In this document: positions 8,715 to 16,470 of the stretch, piece by piece | Layout of the letters: every line of letters starts with the position of its first letter | Position numbering within the stretch: the stretch's first letter is position 1 | Source of the DNA: Opitutaceae bacterium | GTDB taxonomy: Bacteria; Verrucomicrobiota; Verrucomicrobiia; Opitutales; Opitutaceae | DNA length: 62,194 bases | Assembly (NCBI GenBank): GCA_030648295.1 | Contig: JAUSID010000021.1 | Location: 1-62,194 of the forward strand | Direction of reading: 5' to 3' | Translations under genes and position numbers: made by a program | Notes under the pieces: generated by a model | Told to the model about the DNA's origin: nothing | The model's database searches: none | What the model saw: the letters and a program-made list of their open reading frames with translations, nothing else

Positions 8715-8850
8715 TTTCGCCGCGTTTATGGTTTTGGGTTTCGCGTTTCGAGTTCCGCGTTTCGGTTCTGCTCTGATAACCCAAAACTCAGAACTCAGAA
8801 CCGAAACTCAGAACCCAGAACTCAAAACCCAAAACTCAGAACCAGAATCG
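8711..8850. repeat. A-rich oligonucleotide repeat, inverted copies
   Basis: Tandem-like units CAGAACCCAGAACTC / CCCAAAACTCAGAAC fill 8779-8845 and are preceded by partly complementary GTTTTGGGTTTCGCG / GTTTCGGTTCTG sequence at 8728-8770. The same unit occurs at 300-330. The element runs up to the GTG start of the ApbE-like gene. Confidence 0.65.
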
Positions 8851-8852
8851 AA

Positions 8853-9704
8853 GTGGACCCAGCGACTTTTCACCACGAGGCGATGACGACGCATTTCGCG
8901 ATCATCATCGCGGGCCAGGAGCGCGAGTATGCACGGCAGGCGGCCGATGCGGCGTTTCGCGAGCTCGATCGGCTGGAGAACGAGCTGAGCCGGTTCATCG
9001 AATCGAGCGACATTTCGCGCGCCAACCGGCTGGCGCGTGGCGAATCGGCCGCGATCGGGCACGACGCGCTCGAGTGCCTCCTGATTGCCGCCGACGTTTC
9101 GATCGCGACCGGCCGGGCATTTGATCCCGCGTATGCGTCGCAGCGACCCGACGAGCTGGCGATGGATGCACCACCGTTCACGTTGGACCCCAACGCGCAC
9201 ACGATCACGTCGCTGGCGCTCAAGCTCCGGCTCGACCTTGGCGCGGTTGGCAAAGGTTATGCGCTCGACCGGATGGCCGACACGCTGCGCGAGTGGGAAA
9301 TCGCGTCCGCCTACCTCAATAGCGGCGACAGCACCGTCCTCGCGCTCGAACCGCCGCCCGGCGAGCCCGGCTGGTATACGGGCGTAGGCGAAGGCCGCGC
9401 CTATCGGACGGTTCCGATCACGAATGCGGCGTTGAGCGGCTCCGGCATCGCGGTGAAAGGCCGGCACTTGATCGATCCGCGAACCGGCTCGCCGGCGGCG
9501 CGGGTGACGCGGACCTGGGCGCTGGCACCGACCGCGGCGCAGTCGGACGCGCTCTCGACTGCATTCTTCATCATGACCGAGGCGGAGATCGCGGGGTTGT
9601 GCTCCGCGCATCGCGCCATTGGCGCGGCATTGGTCGCCCCGGGCGACAAACTGATCGTCCATGGCGCATTGCGCGATCTCGTCGCGGCGGCAGATGCGAC
9701 GTGA
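8853..9704 (+). CDS. apbE: ApbE-like FAD:protein FMN transferase
   Basis: A 283-residue ApbE-family protein. FHHEAMTTHFAI matches the family's N-terminal strand (EAMGT-F), LRLDLGAVGKGYALDR is the FAD-contacting segment, and GRHLIDPRTGSPAA is the conserved HIIDPRTG motif. ApbE covalently attaches FMN to a threonine of redox proteins such as NqrB/C or RnfD/G, normally outside the membrane. No signal peptide or lipobox is visible; the start used is GTG 8853, immediately after a repeat block, so an original leader may have been lost or the enzyme is cytoplasmic. No obvious flavinylation target (DGxSGAT-type) was noticed in the window. Confidence 0.85.
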   Translation: MDPATFHHEAMTTHFAIIIAGQEREYARQAADAAFRELDRLENELSRFIESSDISRANRLARGESAAIGHDALECLLIAADVSIATGRAFDPAYASQRPDELAMDAPPFTLDPNAHTITSLALKLRLDLGAVGKGYALDRMADTLREWEIASAYLNSGDSTVLALEPPPGEPGWYTGVGEGRAYRTVPITNAALSGSGIAVKGRHLIDPRTGSPAARVTRTWALAPTAAQSDALSTAFFIMTEAEIAGLCSAHRAIGAALVAPGDKLIVHGALRDLVAAADAT

Positions 9705-10162
9705 AGGATGCAATCCGAAGCCGGGCAGCATCCTCCGTAAGTGGCTGCGGCATCCTGCCGCAGATGGAATCGGTTGCGCCAAATAGAGCAGGGACAAGTC
9801 GCCTCTCTTCACATTTGCCGGCGAAACCTTGTTCGACGATTCATCGCCGGTCGCGTGCGGCAGGAACCCAACCGTTCACTGGCATCCGGCCGGAGGACCG
9901 ATCCATCTGCGGCTGGAAGCCGCAGCCACTTTCGAGTGTAGCCGCGAGCGCCAGCGAGTGGACGTTCGTCGGCTTGCCCGTTCGAATCGGCTCAGGCCCC
10001 CGTCCCGGGTTGAGGGGCTGGCGCTCACCGCCACAGGCAGAGTCCATGCGACAAGGCGATGCGCCCGCCGGCCGGACTCATATGCGCAGAATAAGTTTCC
10101 TGCACAACACGCGGGAACGGGATTAGTTGAAAGCGTTTGAAATGGCGCGGGCGGACTGTTGA
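9705..10162. repeat. Gene-free gap with palindromic repeats before nuo operon 1
   Basis: Two palindromes of the CTGCGGCN family: CTGCGGCA/TGCCGCAG at 9745-9763 and CTGCGGCT/AGCCGCAG at 9907-9925, again in opposite orientation. AGGATGC/GCATCCT form an inverted pair at 9706-9735. A 'gtagccgcgagcgccagcga' module at about 9938-9957 recurs near 50665. No protein-like frame was seen. Confidence 0.6.
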
Positions 10163-10191
10163 TTGAAATTCCCGCACTCGCGGACTTTATG
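10163..10191 (+). promoter_or_regulatory. Possible sigma70-type promoter for nuo operon 1
   Basis: TTGAAA (10163-10168), a 17-nt spacer, then TTTATG (10186-10191). The -35 box is good and the -10 weak. It would give a leader of about 140 nt before nuoA. Weak evidence only. Confidence 0.2.
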
Positions 10192-10337
10192 TCTGAAGCA
10201 ATTCTCTCGAGCTCACCCACCCGGCCCGTGGCGATGGCAACCTTCGCCCTGCAATGCATGCGTAGCGTTGGCCAAGAAACGGGCCCGATTGGAAATTGAG
10301 GTTCGGACGCTGCTGCTACTCTTGCTTCCCCTTGCCG

Positions 10338-10709
10338 ATGCATAACGAGTCCTTCGCCTTCCTCGCGTTATTCCTCGCGGTTGCCGTCGGTTTCCCGCTC
10401 GCCCTGCTGGGGGTCGCCCAGCTGTGGTTTCGGTTTTTTCAGCCGGCAAAACCCAGTGCGGTGAAGAACGCGGTTTACGAATGCGGCCTCGCGCCGACCG
10501 GCGACTCGTGGATCCAGTTCAAGGCCCACTACTACCTTTACGCCATTCTCTTCCTCATTTTCGACGTCGAGGTGCTGTTTCTCCTGCCCTTCGCTGTCGC
10601 TTTCACCGGACTTTCCACCGGCGCGCTGCTGACCATGCTCGTTTTTGTCCTGCTCCTGGCCGAGGGTCTCGTGTGGGCCTGGCAACGCGGCCACCTCGAA
10701 TGGAGATGA
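10338..10709 (+). CDS. nuoA: NADH-quinone oxidoreductase subunit A (operon 1)
   Basis: A 123-residue membrane subunit of complex I with three transmembrane helices. Between helices 1 and 2 is the conserved loop (VYECGLAPTGDSW, then FKAHYYLYAILFLIFDVEVLFLLP), where the Cys and the FDVE acids are the family hallmarks near the quinone chamber. Start ATG 10338 chosen since it precedes helix 1. It opens an operon that continues into nuoB after 3 nt. Confidence 0.93.
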   Translation: MHNESFAFLALFLAVAVGFPLALLGVAQLWFRFFQPAKPSAVKNAVYECGLAPTGDSWIQFKAHYYLYAILFLIFDVEVLFLLPFAVAFTGLSTGALLTMLVFVLLLAEGLVWAWQRGHLEWR

Positions 10710-10712
10710 TGC

Positions 10713-11363
10713 ATGACCGATAGCGCGAATACGCCGACGCCTTTGTCCGACGCCGACCGCGATGAGCTGCGGCGGCAGGGCATCCTGCTCACCAGCCTCG
10801 AGGAACTCTACAACTGGGGCCGCAGCCACTCGGTGTGGCCGCTGCAGTTCGGACTCGCCTGCTGCGCCATCGAAATGATCGCCGCCTCGATGGCGCGGTT
10901 CGACATCGCGCGTTTCGGTTCGGAGGTTTTCCGGCCGTCACCCCGCCAGGCGGATCTACTGATCGTGTCCGGCACGGTGACGAAGAAAATGGCGCCGCAG
11001 GTCGTGCGGCTCTGGAACCAGATGCCGGAGCCGAAGTATTGCATCGCGATGGGCGCATGCGCGATTTCCGGCGGGCCGTTCAAGCAGGGTTACAACGTCC
11101 TCAAGGGAATCGACCGCTACATTCCCGTGGACGTTTACATCCCCGGCTGTCCGCCGCGCCCCGAGGCACTGCTCAACGGGCTGATGACGCTCCAGGAAAA
11201 GATCCGCGGCCAGAAGCTCACGGGGCCGAACGCGCCGCGGCATCTGCGCGCGGATGATGCCTGCGAGTACCCGGTGCCGGAATTCGGCGAAACCGATTTG
11301 GTGCCGCCGACGAACCCCGAGGTCTGGCAGCCGCCCACGATCGTGCGGCCGGATAAACCGTAA
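10713..11363 (+). CDS. nuoB: NADH-quinone oxidoreductase subunit B (operon 1)
   Basis: A 216-residue subunit that carries the terminal [4Fe-4S] cluster N2. The ligands are visible: tandem cysteines in GLACCAIEM, the Cys of GACAISGG, and GCPPRPEAL. The C-terminal 40 residues run past the usual end of bacterial NuoB and are acidic and proline-rich. It sits between the Q-site arm (NuoD) and the membrane arm. The stop overlaps the nuoC start by one base (TAATG). Confidence 0.95.
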   Translation: MTDSANTPTPLSDADRDELRRQGILLTSLEELYNWGRSHSVWPLQFGLACCAIEMIAASMARFDIARFGSEVFRPSPRQADLLIVSGTVTKKMAPQVVRLWNQMPEPKYCIAMGACAISGGPFKQGYNVLKGIDRYIPVDVYIPGCPPRPEALLNGLMTLQEKIRGQKLTGPNAPRHLRADDACEYPVPEFGETDLVPPTNPEVWQPPTIVRPDKP

Positions 11364-12028
11364 TGGAATCGCTCGAACAAATCCGCGATCGATTACTGTC
11401 ACGCTATCCCGGCGCGGAATTGAGCATCCTCAACAATCCGTCGCCGTCGGCGCAGCACTCGCTCGTCGTTGGCGGGTCGGCGGCGCGCGAGATTGCGGCG
11501 TTTCTGCGCGACGACCCGGCACTCCAGCTCGACTTCTGCTCGAACGTCACCGGCGTCGACTGGCCGGACAAGGAGATCGTCGAGACGACCAGGACCACCA
11601 TTCCCGATCCGGCGGGCGGCCCGCCGAAACTTGTCGAGCAAAAGACCAAGCGGATCCAACCCGGCTATCTGGAGGTCGTGTATCACCTTTACTCGATGGC
11701 GCTGAAGCAGGGGCCGGTCATCATCCGGATGCGCACGGGCAATCGCACGGATCAGGTCACGCTGCCGTCGCTCACGCCGGTCTGGCGGTCGGGTGAATTC
11801 CAGGAACGCGAAGTCTTTGATCTTTTCGGCGTCGTCTTCGACGGCCATCCGGATCTGCGGCGGATCCTGATGTGGGACGAGTTCAAGGGCCATCCGATGC
11901 GCAAGGACTACGTCGAACCCGACGATTATGAATGGGAGCCGACGCCGCATGACGAGGTGCTGGCAAAAGCGAAGGCGCATTATCCGGCCCCGGCCGCCCC
12001 GGCCGCACCGGGGGCGAATGCCAAATGA
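11363..12028 (+). CDS. nuoC: NADH-quinone oxidoreductase subunit C (operon 1)
   Basis: A 221-residue 30-kDa-type subunit, separate from NuoD (not fused as in E. coli). The family signature is in the second half: [20 protein letters not shown] and [16 protein letters not shown]. The last 15 residues are Ala/Pro-rich ([14 protein letters not shown]), and the final codons fall inside a short repeat that continues into the nuoD leader. Peripheral arm subunit contacting NuoD and NuoI. Confidence 0.93.
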   Translation: MESLEQIRDRLLSRYPGAELSILNNPSPSAQHSLVVGGSAAREIAAFLRDDPALQLDFCSNVTGVDWPDKEIVETTRTTIPDPAGGPPKLVEQKTKRIQPGYLEVVYHLYSMALKQGPVIIRMRTGNRTDQVTLPSLTPVWRSGEFQEREVFDLFGVVFDGHPDLRRILMWDEFKGHPMRKDYVEPDDYEWEPTPHDEVLAKAKAHYPAPAAPAAPGANAK

Positions 12029-12120
12029 CGAATAACGAATGACGAATTCGCCCATAGTTGCGTTGCATGGAACGCCTGCTGTCGCCGGCGGAAACGCGCC
12101 CTCCGAGATTTGTCATTCGC
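12018..12120. repeat. Repeat spanning the nuoC stop and nuoD start
   Basis: AATGCCAAATGACGAATAAC followed by GAATGACGAATTC spans 12018-12047, with a partly complementary block ATTTGTCATTCG at 12108-12119. The nuoC stop (12026-12028) and the proposed nuoD ATG (12039) both lie within the first block. Confidence 0.6.
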
Positions 12121-13268
12121 CGCTCGCGCCCGGCGGGGCGCACGTGCGCTCCGTCCGCGACGAATTCCACGGCGATCTGCTCGAGGTTTCGATGGGCCCG
12201 CACCACCCTTCGACCCACGGCGTGTTCCGGATGATCGCGACGCTCGACGGCGAAACCATCGTCAAGCTGAAGCCGGTTTTCGGATACCTGCACCGGAACC
12301 ACGAGAAAATCGGCGAGAACACGACTTATCTCGGCTCGATGCCGTATACCGATCGGCTGGATTACCTTTGTTCGATGACGAACAACTGGGCCTATGCGCT
12401 GGCGGTGGAAAAACTCGCCGGCCAGCCGGTGCCCGAGCGAACGGAGTATTTGCGCGTCATCCTCGCCGAGCTGACGCGGTTGTTGAACCATACCTGCCTC
12501 GCGGGATTCCTGCTTCAGGACACGGGCGCGAGCGGCACGCCGCTGATGTATGCCTTCCGTGAGCGCGAAAAAATCCTGGACCTCTTCGAAGCGCTCAGCG
12601 GCTCCAGGATGATGTGCAATTATCAGCGCTTCGGCGGCTGTCGCGTTGATGCCTCGCCCGAGTGGCTCGAAGCGGCCAAACGGCTCGCCGACGGCTACAA
12701 TGAATTTCTCGACGAGTACGAGGCACTAATCACCGGCAACGAAATCCTGATGGCCCGCACCCAGGGCGTCGGGGTAATGCCGAGGCAGCTGGCGGTCAGC
12801 GCCGGCATCACCGGGCCGATGCTCCGTGCCGCGGGCGTCGACTACGACATCCGGAAGGTCGACGGCTACGGGGTGTATCCGCGTTTCAACTTCCGTGTCC
12901 CGCTCGGCGACCATGGCGACACCTACGATCGCTACATGATTCGCGTGCTCGAGATGCGCGAATCGATCGAGATCCTGCGGCAGGCCTTTGCCCAGCTTCC
13001 CTCCGGCCCGATCATGGACCCGAAGGCGAAGATTCGCGGGTTCAAGCCGAAGCCGGGCGAGGCGTACGGCCGGATCGAGGGCCCCAAGGGCGAAATCGGC
13101 TTTTATCTCATCAGCGACGGCGGTGCGAATCCCTACCGGTACCGCGTCCGCCCGCCGTCCTTCATCAACTTGACCGTGCTCGAGGACATGTGCCTCGGCC
13201 ACAGCATCGCCGACGCGGTCATCATCCTGGGCAGCATCGACATCGTGCTCGGAGAGGTGGATCGATGA
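12039..13268 (+). CDS. nuoD: NADH-quinone oxidoreductase subunit D (operon 1)
   Basis: A 409-residue 49-kDa-type subunit that forms the quinone pocket with Nuo[15 protein letters not shown] holds the conserved histidine and [17 protein letters not shown] the conserved tyrosine; the fold descends from Ni-Fe hydrogenase large subunits but lacks its metal ligands. The first 33 residues are not family-like and are encoded by a repeat. GTG 12144, with a purine-rich GGCGGGG just upstream, would give a start closer to the family norm and may be the true start. It is separated from nuoI by a hairpin-rich 138-nt gap. Confidence 0.93.
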   Translation: MTNSPIVALHGTPAVAGGNAPSEICHSPLAPGGAHVRSVRDEFHGDLLEVSMGPHHPSTHGVFRMIATLDGETIVKLKPVFGYLHRNHEKIGENTTYLGSMPYTDRLDYLCSMTNNWAYALAVEKLAGQPVPERTEYLRVILAELTRLLNHTCLAGFLLQDTGASGTPLMYAFREREKILDLFEALSGSRMMCNYQRFGGCRVDASPEWLEAAKRLADGYNEFLDEYEALITGNEILMARTQGVGVMPRQLAVSAGITGPMLRAAGVDYDIRKVDGYGVYPRFNFRVPLGDHGDTYDRYMIRVLEMRESIEILRQAFAQLPSGPIMDPKAKIRGFKPKPGEAYGRIEGPKGEIGFYLISDGGANPYRYRVRPPSFINLTVLEDMCLGHSIADAVIILGSIDIVLGEVDR

Positions 13269-13397
13269 GGTTTTCGCTGCTGCGAAAACCTAGACTCCAA
13301 TACCATGACCAAGACCCTGAACGCTAATCCCCGCTCCTCTGATTTTCCGGCTCAGCGGAAAATCAACTAGGTTTTTGCCGCGCGAAAACACCTCAGG
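13269..13397. repeat. Triple-hairpin element between nuoD and nuoI
   Basis: Hairpin 1 is perfect: GGTTTTCGC (13269-13277) with GCGAAAACC (13282-13290), 4-nt loop. Hairpin 2 is perfect: GATTTTCCG (13341-13349) with CGGAAAATC (13356-13364). A third, imperfect one is GTTTTTGC...GCGAAAAC near 13371-13388. The outer arms also pair: GCGAAAACCTAG (13282-13293) against CTAGGTTTTTGC (about 13367-13378). There is no T-run, so it is not a classical terminator; it may be a mobile palindrome or an mRNA processing or attenuation structure. Confidence 0.65.
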
Positions 13398-13406
13398 AAC
13401 GACCTC

Positions 13407-14168
13407 ATGCTCGGCATCGGATTACTTAAAGGCCTGGGCGTAACCGCCAAAAACCTCGTGGGGAGTTTTCACGACCCCGCGCGGCTGGTCACGACCGAGT
13501 ATCCGGAGCAGCGGACGAAGCTGCCGGAGAACTACCGGAATTTTCCGTTCCTGGTCTACGACGGCACGGCGGCGATCGACGGGCTGCGATGTGTCGCGTG
13601 CAAGATTTGCGAGGTCGAATGCCCGCCGCAGTGCATTTACATCATCCCCGACCGCGACGAGAAAGGCCGTCCGACGAAGAAGCCGAAGGTCTTCGACATC
13701 GACATCTCCGTTTGCATGAGCTGCCAGATCTGCGTCGAGGTGTGCCCCTTCGACGCGATCAAGATGGATCAGCAATACGAGATCGCCGAAGCAGATCGGT
13801 TCGACAGGCTGCTGTTGAAACGCGAGGCCCTGGCGAAGCCGAACAGTTACTACCAGGAGATTCATCCCGCCGAAGCGGCACAGGTGGACGCGATGCTCGC
13901 CGAGGCCAGGCGGAAGGCGGATGCGAAGGCGAAGGCCGCCGCGGAGGCCGCGGCCGCGAAAGCCGCAACGGCAAAGCCCGGCGCGGCGAATCCACCCACG
14001 CGACCGCCGGCGCCATCCGGGTCAACTCCCGCCACCGCGGCAATGAAGCCGGCGACCGCCGCGATGCCCGAACCAGCCGTCCCGCCCGTGCAACCCACCC
14101 AGACTCCAGCCGAAAACTCCGCGACCGGAAATCCGGTCGCGCCGAAAACGGGCACGCCCGGCGCATGA
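13407..14168 (+). CDS. nuoI: NADH-quinone oxidoreductase subunit I (operon 1), extended tail
   Basis: A 253-residue TYKY-type subunit. Two [4Fe-4S] motifs, CVACKICEVECP (residues about 62-73) and CMSCQICVEVCP (about 106-117), hold clusters N6a and N6b. After about residue 170 comes an Ala/Pro/Thr-rich tail of some 85 residues that ordinary NuoI lacks. A comparable tail occurs in NuoI of operon 2. The stop overlaps nuoH (ATGA). Since no nuoEFG is present, NuoI is the likely entry point for electrons from ferredoxin. Confidence 0.93.
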   Translation: MLGIGLLKGLGVTAKNLVGSFHDPARLVTTEYPEQRTKLPENYRNFPFLVYDGTAAIDGLRCVACKICEVECPPQCIYIIPDRDEKGRPTKKPKVFDIDISVCMSCQICVEVCPFDAIKMDQQYEIAEADRFDRLLLKREALAKPNSYYQEIHPAEAAQVDAMLAEARRKADAKAKAAAEAAAAKAATAKPGAANPPTRPPAPSGSTPATAAMKPATAAMPEPAVPPVQPTQTPAENSATGNPVAPKTGTPGA

Positions 14169-15457
14169 CGCTCGTGCAGCTTTCCCGCGTGACTCCCGGC
14201 GTGAGCGACTGGTTTTTTCAATCGCTTTCCTCACCGTTCATTGCAGCGGCCGGCGATTCACGGCTCGAGCGGCTGCCGATCATTGCGCGCGATCTGTTGA
14301 CCAGCCGGCTGCCCGAGCCATGGCGCTGGTGGTTGAACAGCCTCCTTGCGATCCTCGTCGTGCTGTTCGGCTTCGCGATACTCTTCGCGCTGCTCACGCT
14401 GGTCGAACGAAAGGTCCTCGGCCGGGTCCAGAATCGGCCGGGTCCGAACCGCACGGGCCTGCCGTTCACGAAGCTGCGGCTCTTCGGCCTCGGCCAGCCG
14501 CTCGCCGACGGAATCAAGATGCTGACGAAGGAGGACATCGTGCCGCGGTCCGCCGACAAGCTGCTGCACTTCCTCGCGCCGGTCGCGTTGCTCGCGTTTT
14601 CGATTCTCACTTTCGCCGTCCTCCCGTTCGGGCGGAACCTGGTGCCGGTCGAACTCGATGCCGGCATACTTTATTTCTTCGCCGCCGGAGCCGGGACGGA
14701 ACTCGCCGTGTTTATGGCCGGCTGGGCCAGCCGCAACAAATACTCGCTGCTCGCCGCCATGCGGGCGCTGGCACAGCTGATCAGTTACGAACTGCCGCTG
14801 CTGCTCTCGTTCGTGCCGGTCATCATGATGGCGGGAACGCTCTCGACCACGGGCGTCGTCGAGGCGCAGGCGGGCTGGAAGTTTGGTTTTATCCCGCACT
14901 GGCACGTGCTAACCCCGTGGGGATTTGCCGCGTTTGTCATCTTCATGGTCTCGGCCCTGGCCGAGTCCAACCGCTCGCCCTTCGATCTGCCCGAGGCCGA
15001 GAGCGAGCTCATCGCGGGGCATCTCACGGAATATTCGGGATTCAAATACGCGCTGTTCTTCATGGCGGAGTATTTCGGCATGTGCGCGTTGAGCGCGATG
15101 GCCGTCACGCTCTTCCTCGGCGGCTGGCGGGCGCCGCTGCCGTTCCTGGAAATCGTGCCGTCGTACGTCTGGTTCGCGCTCAAGCTCTTCGCCCTGCTTT
15201 TCGGCTTCATCTGGATTCGCGCCACGTTTCCCCGGCTGCGGATCGATCAGCTGACGCGCTTCGCGTGGAAGTTTCTTGTGCCGATGGCGCTGATTAATCT
15301 CGGCACCGCCGCGTTCTGGTCGCTGACCTGCAACTGGAGCGGCCCGCTGCAACTCGCCCGCTGGGCGATCGCCCTCGCACTCGTCGCCGGCCCCTTCGTC
15401 GTCATGGGCCGCAAACTCAGCCGCGACTACGCCCCGCGGACTTATCGCTACGCATGA
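14165..15457 (+). CDS. nuoH: NADH-quinone oxidoreductase subunit H (operon 1)
   Basis: A 430-residue membrane subunit with about eight helices that closes the quinone chamber. Conserved segments: ERKVLGRVQNRPGPNRTG, QPLADGIKMLTKED, and the acid-rich loop ESNRSPFDLPEAESELIAG with YSGFKYALFFMAEY. The first 45 residues form an N-terminal extension relative to typical NuoH. It starts within the nuoI stop and overlaps nuoJ by 4 nt. Confidence 0.94.
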   Translation: MTLVQLSRVTPGVSDWFFQSLSSPFIAAAGDSRLERLPIIARDLLTSRLPEPWRWWLNSLLAILVVLFGFAILFALLTLVERKVLGRVQNRPGPNRTGLPFTKLRLFGLGQPLADGIKMLTKEDIVPRSADKLLHFLAPVALLAFSILTFAVLPFGRNLVPVELDAGILYFFAAGAGTELAVFMAGWASRNKYSLLAAMRALAQLISYELPLLLSFVPVIMMAGTLSTTGVVEAQAGWKFGFIPHWHVLTPWGFAAFVIFMVSALAESNRSPFDLPEAESELIAGHLTEYSGFKYALFFMAEYFGMCALSAMAVTLFLGGWRAPLPFLEIVPSYVWFALKLFALLFGFIWIRATFPRLRIDQLTRFAWKFLVPMALINLGTAAFWSLTCNWSGPLQLARWAIALALVAGPFVVMGRKLSRDYAPRTYRYA

Positions 15458-16005
15458 GCATCGCCTTCCTCATCATCGCGCTCGTCACGCTCGGCTCCGC
15501 GGCCGTCGCGATGTCATTGCGGAACCTCATCCACAGTGCGCTGCTGCTGATTGCGAGCTGGGCCGGCATCGCCGCGTTTTATCTTTGGGCCGGCGCCGAA
15601 TTCGTCGCCTTCGCGCAACTCCTCGTCTACGTCGGCGCGGTTTCCATGGTCGTGTTGTTCGCCGTCCTGCTCACCCGGCAGTCGCGGGTGGACATGGCGA
15701 TCGCGCCGGACGCGCTGCGGCGGATCGTGGCGGCGTTGCTGGCTGGCGGCGCCACCCTGGGCGTGCTCTTCGGCGCGGTGGTGAGCGCGCCACTGCCCAT
15801 CGCCGCGAGCGCAACGCCCGTGACCGTATCCGTCCGGCAGATGGGCCAGGAGCTGATGGGGACCCATGCGGCGGCGCTGTTGATTGTTGGCGCGCTCCTC
15901 ACCGTCGCCCTGCTGGGTGCGATCATCCTCGCCTCGACCGGTCGCGAAGATCCGCCGGGCGTCGCGCCACCGGCGGTTGCGCCTCCAACCCGCAAAACAT
16001 CGTGA
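15454..16005 (+). CDS. nuoJ: NADH-quinone oxidoreductase subunit J (operon 1)
   Basis: A 183-residue membrane subunit with five helices. FVAFAQLLVYVGAVSMVVLF is the hallmark helix with the pi-bulge that conveys conformational change in complex I. The short cytoplasmic tail is proline-rich (DPPGVAPPAVAPPTRKTS). Overlaps nuoH by 4 nt and nuoK by 4 nt (GTGA). Confidence 0.93.
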   Translation: MSIAFLIIALVTLGSAAVAMSLRNLIHSALLLIASWAGIAAFYLWAGAEFVAFAQLLVYVGAVSMVVLFAVLLTRQSRVDMAIAPDALRRIVAALLAGGATLGVLFGAVVSAPLPIAASATPVTVSVRQMGQELMGTHAAALLIVGALLTVALLGAIILASTGREDPPGVAPPAVAPPTRKTS

Positions 16006-16319
16006 GCCTGAGTCCGCTTCAACTCTGCCTGCTCTTTTCCAGCGCCCTGTTCTGCGTCGGGCTGATCGGCGCGCTCGCTCGCAGCAACACCATCCTCGTG
16101 CTGCTCGGCGTCGAACTCATGCTCAATGCGGCGAACATCAATTTCATCGCATTCTGGCGCTTCGGCCCCGCGCCCTCGCCCGCGACGGGCGTCATGTTCG
16201 TGGTGTTTTCAATTGCGGTCGCGGCTGCCGAAGCCGCGGTCGGTCTCGCGCTGGTGATCGCGATTTACCGGCACCAGAAAAACATCCGGCTCCAGGAGGC
16301 CGTGCGGCTTAAGGGGTGA
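16002..16319 (+). CDS. nuoK: NADH-quinone oxidoreductase subunit K (operon 1)
   Basis: A 105-residue subunit with three helices, MrpC-like. The conserved glutamates are in LLGVELMLNAANINFIAF and AVAAAEAAVGLALVIAIYRH. GTG 16002 overlaps the nuoJ stop. A repeat-filled gap of about 150 nt follows before nuoL. Confidence 0.93.
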   Translation: MSLSPLQLCLLFSSALFCVGLIGALARSNTILVLLGVELMLNAANINFIAFWRFGPAPSPATGVMFVVFSIAVAAAEAAVGLALVIAIYRHQKNIRLQEAVRLKG

Positions 16320-16365
16320 TATGACGGCGGACAACCGACCCATTCTGATGATCCTGCGTCTTCCA

Positions 16366-16470
16366 TTTCGGATTTCGGATTGCGGATTGCGGATTCACCG
16401 CACCGGTCGCGATCCGCTTCGCCGTTTCGGCGGTTTGCCCAATCCGCAATCCGCAATCCGAAATCCGCAA
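16366..16470. repeat. Inverted repeat abutting the nuoL start
   Basis: Arm 16366-16396 (units of TTTCGGATTGCGGATT) is the near-perfect complement of arm 16441-16470 (AATCCGCAATCCGCAATCCG onward). The nuoL start ATG at 16470 begins at the last base of the second arm, so its ribosome-binding region is repeat-derived. Confidence 0.75.

Noticed and set aside
13589-14164. N-terminal extension of NuoH into nuoI
   Set aside because: The open frame runs back through nuoI, but the natural start is ATG 14165 in the nuoI stop, where the protein becomes NuoH-like.
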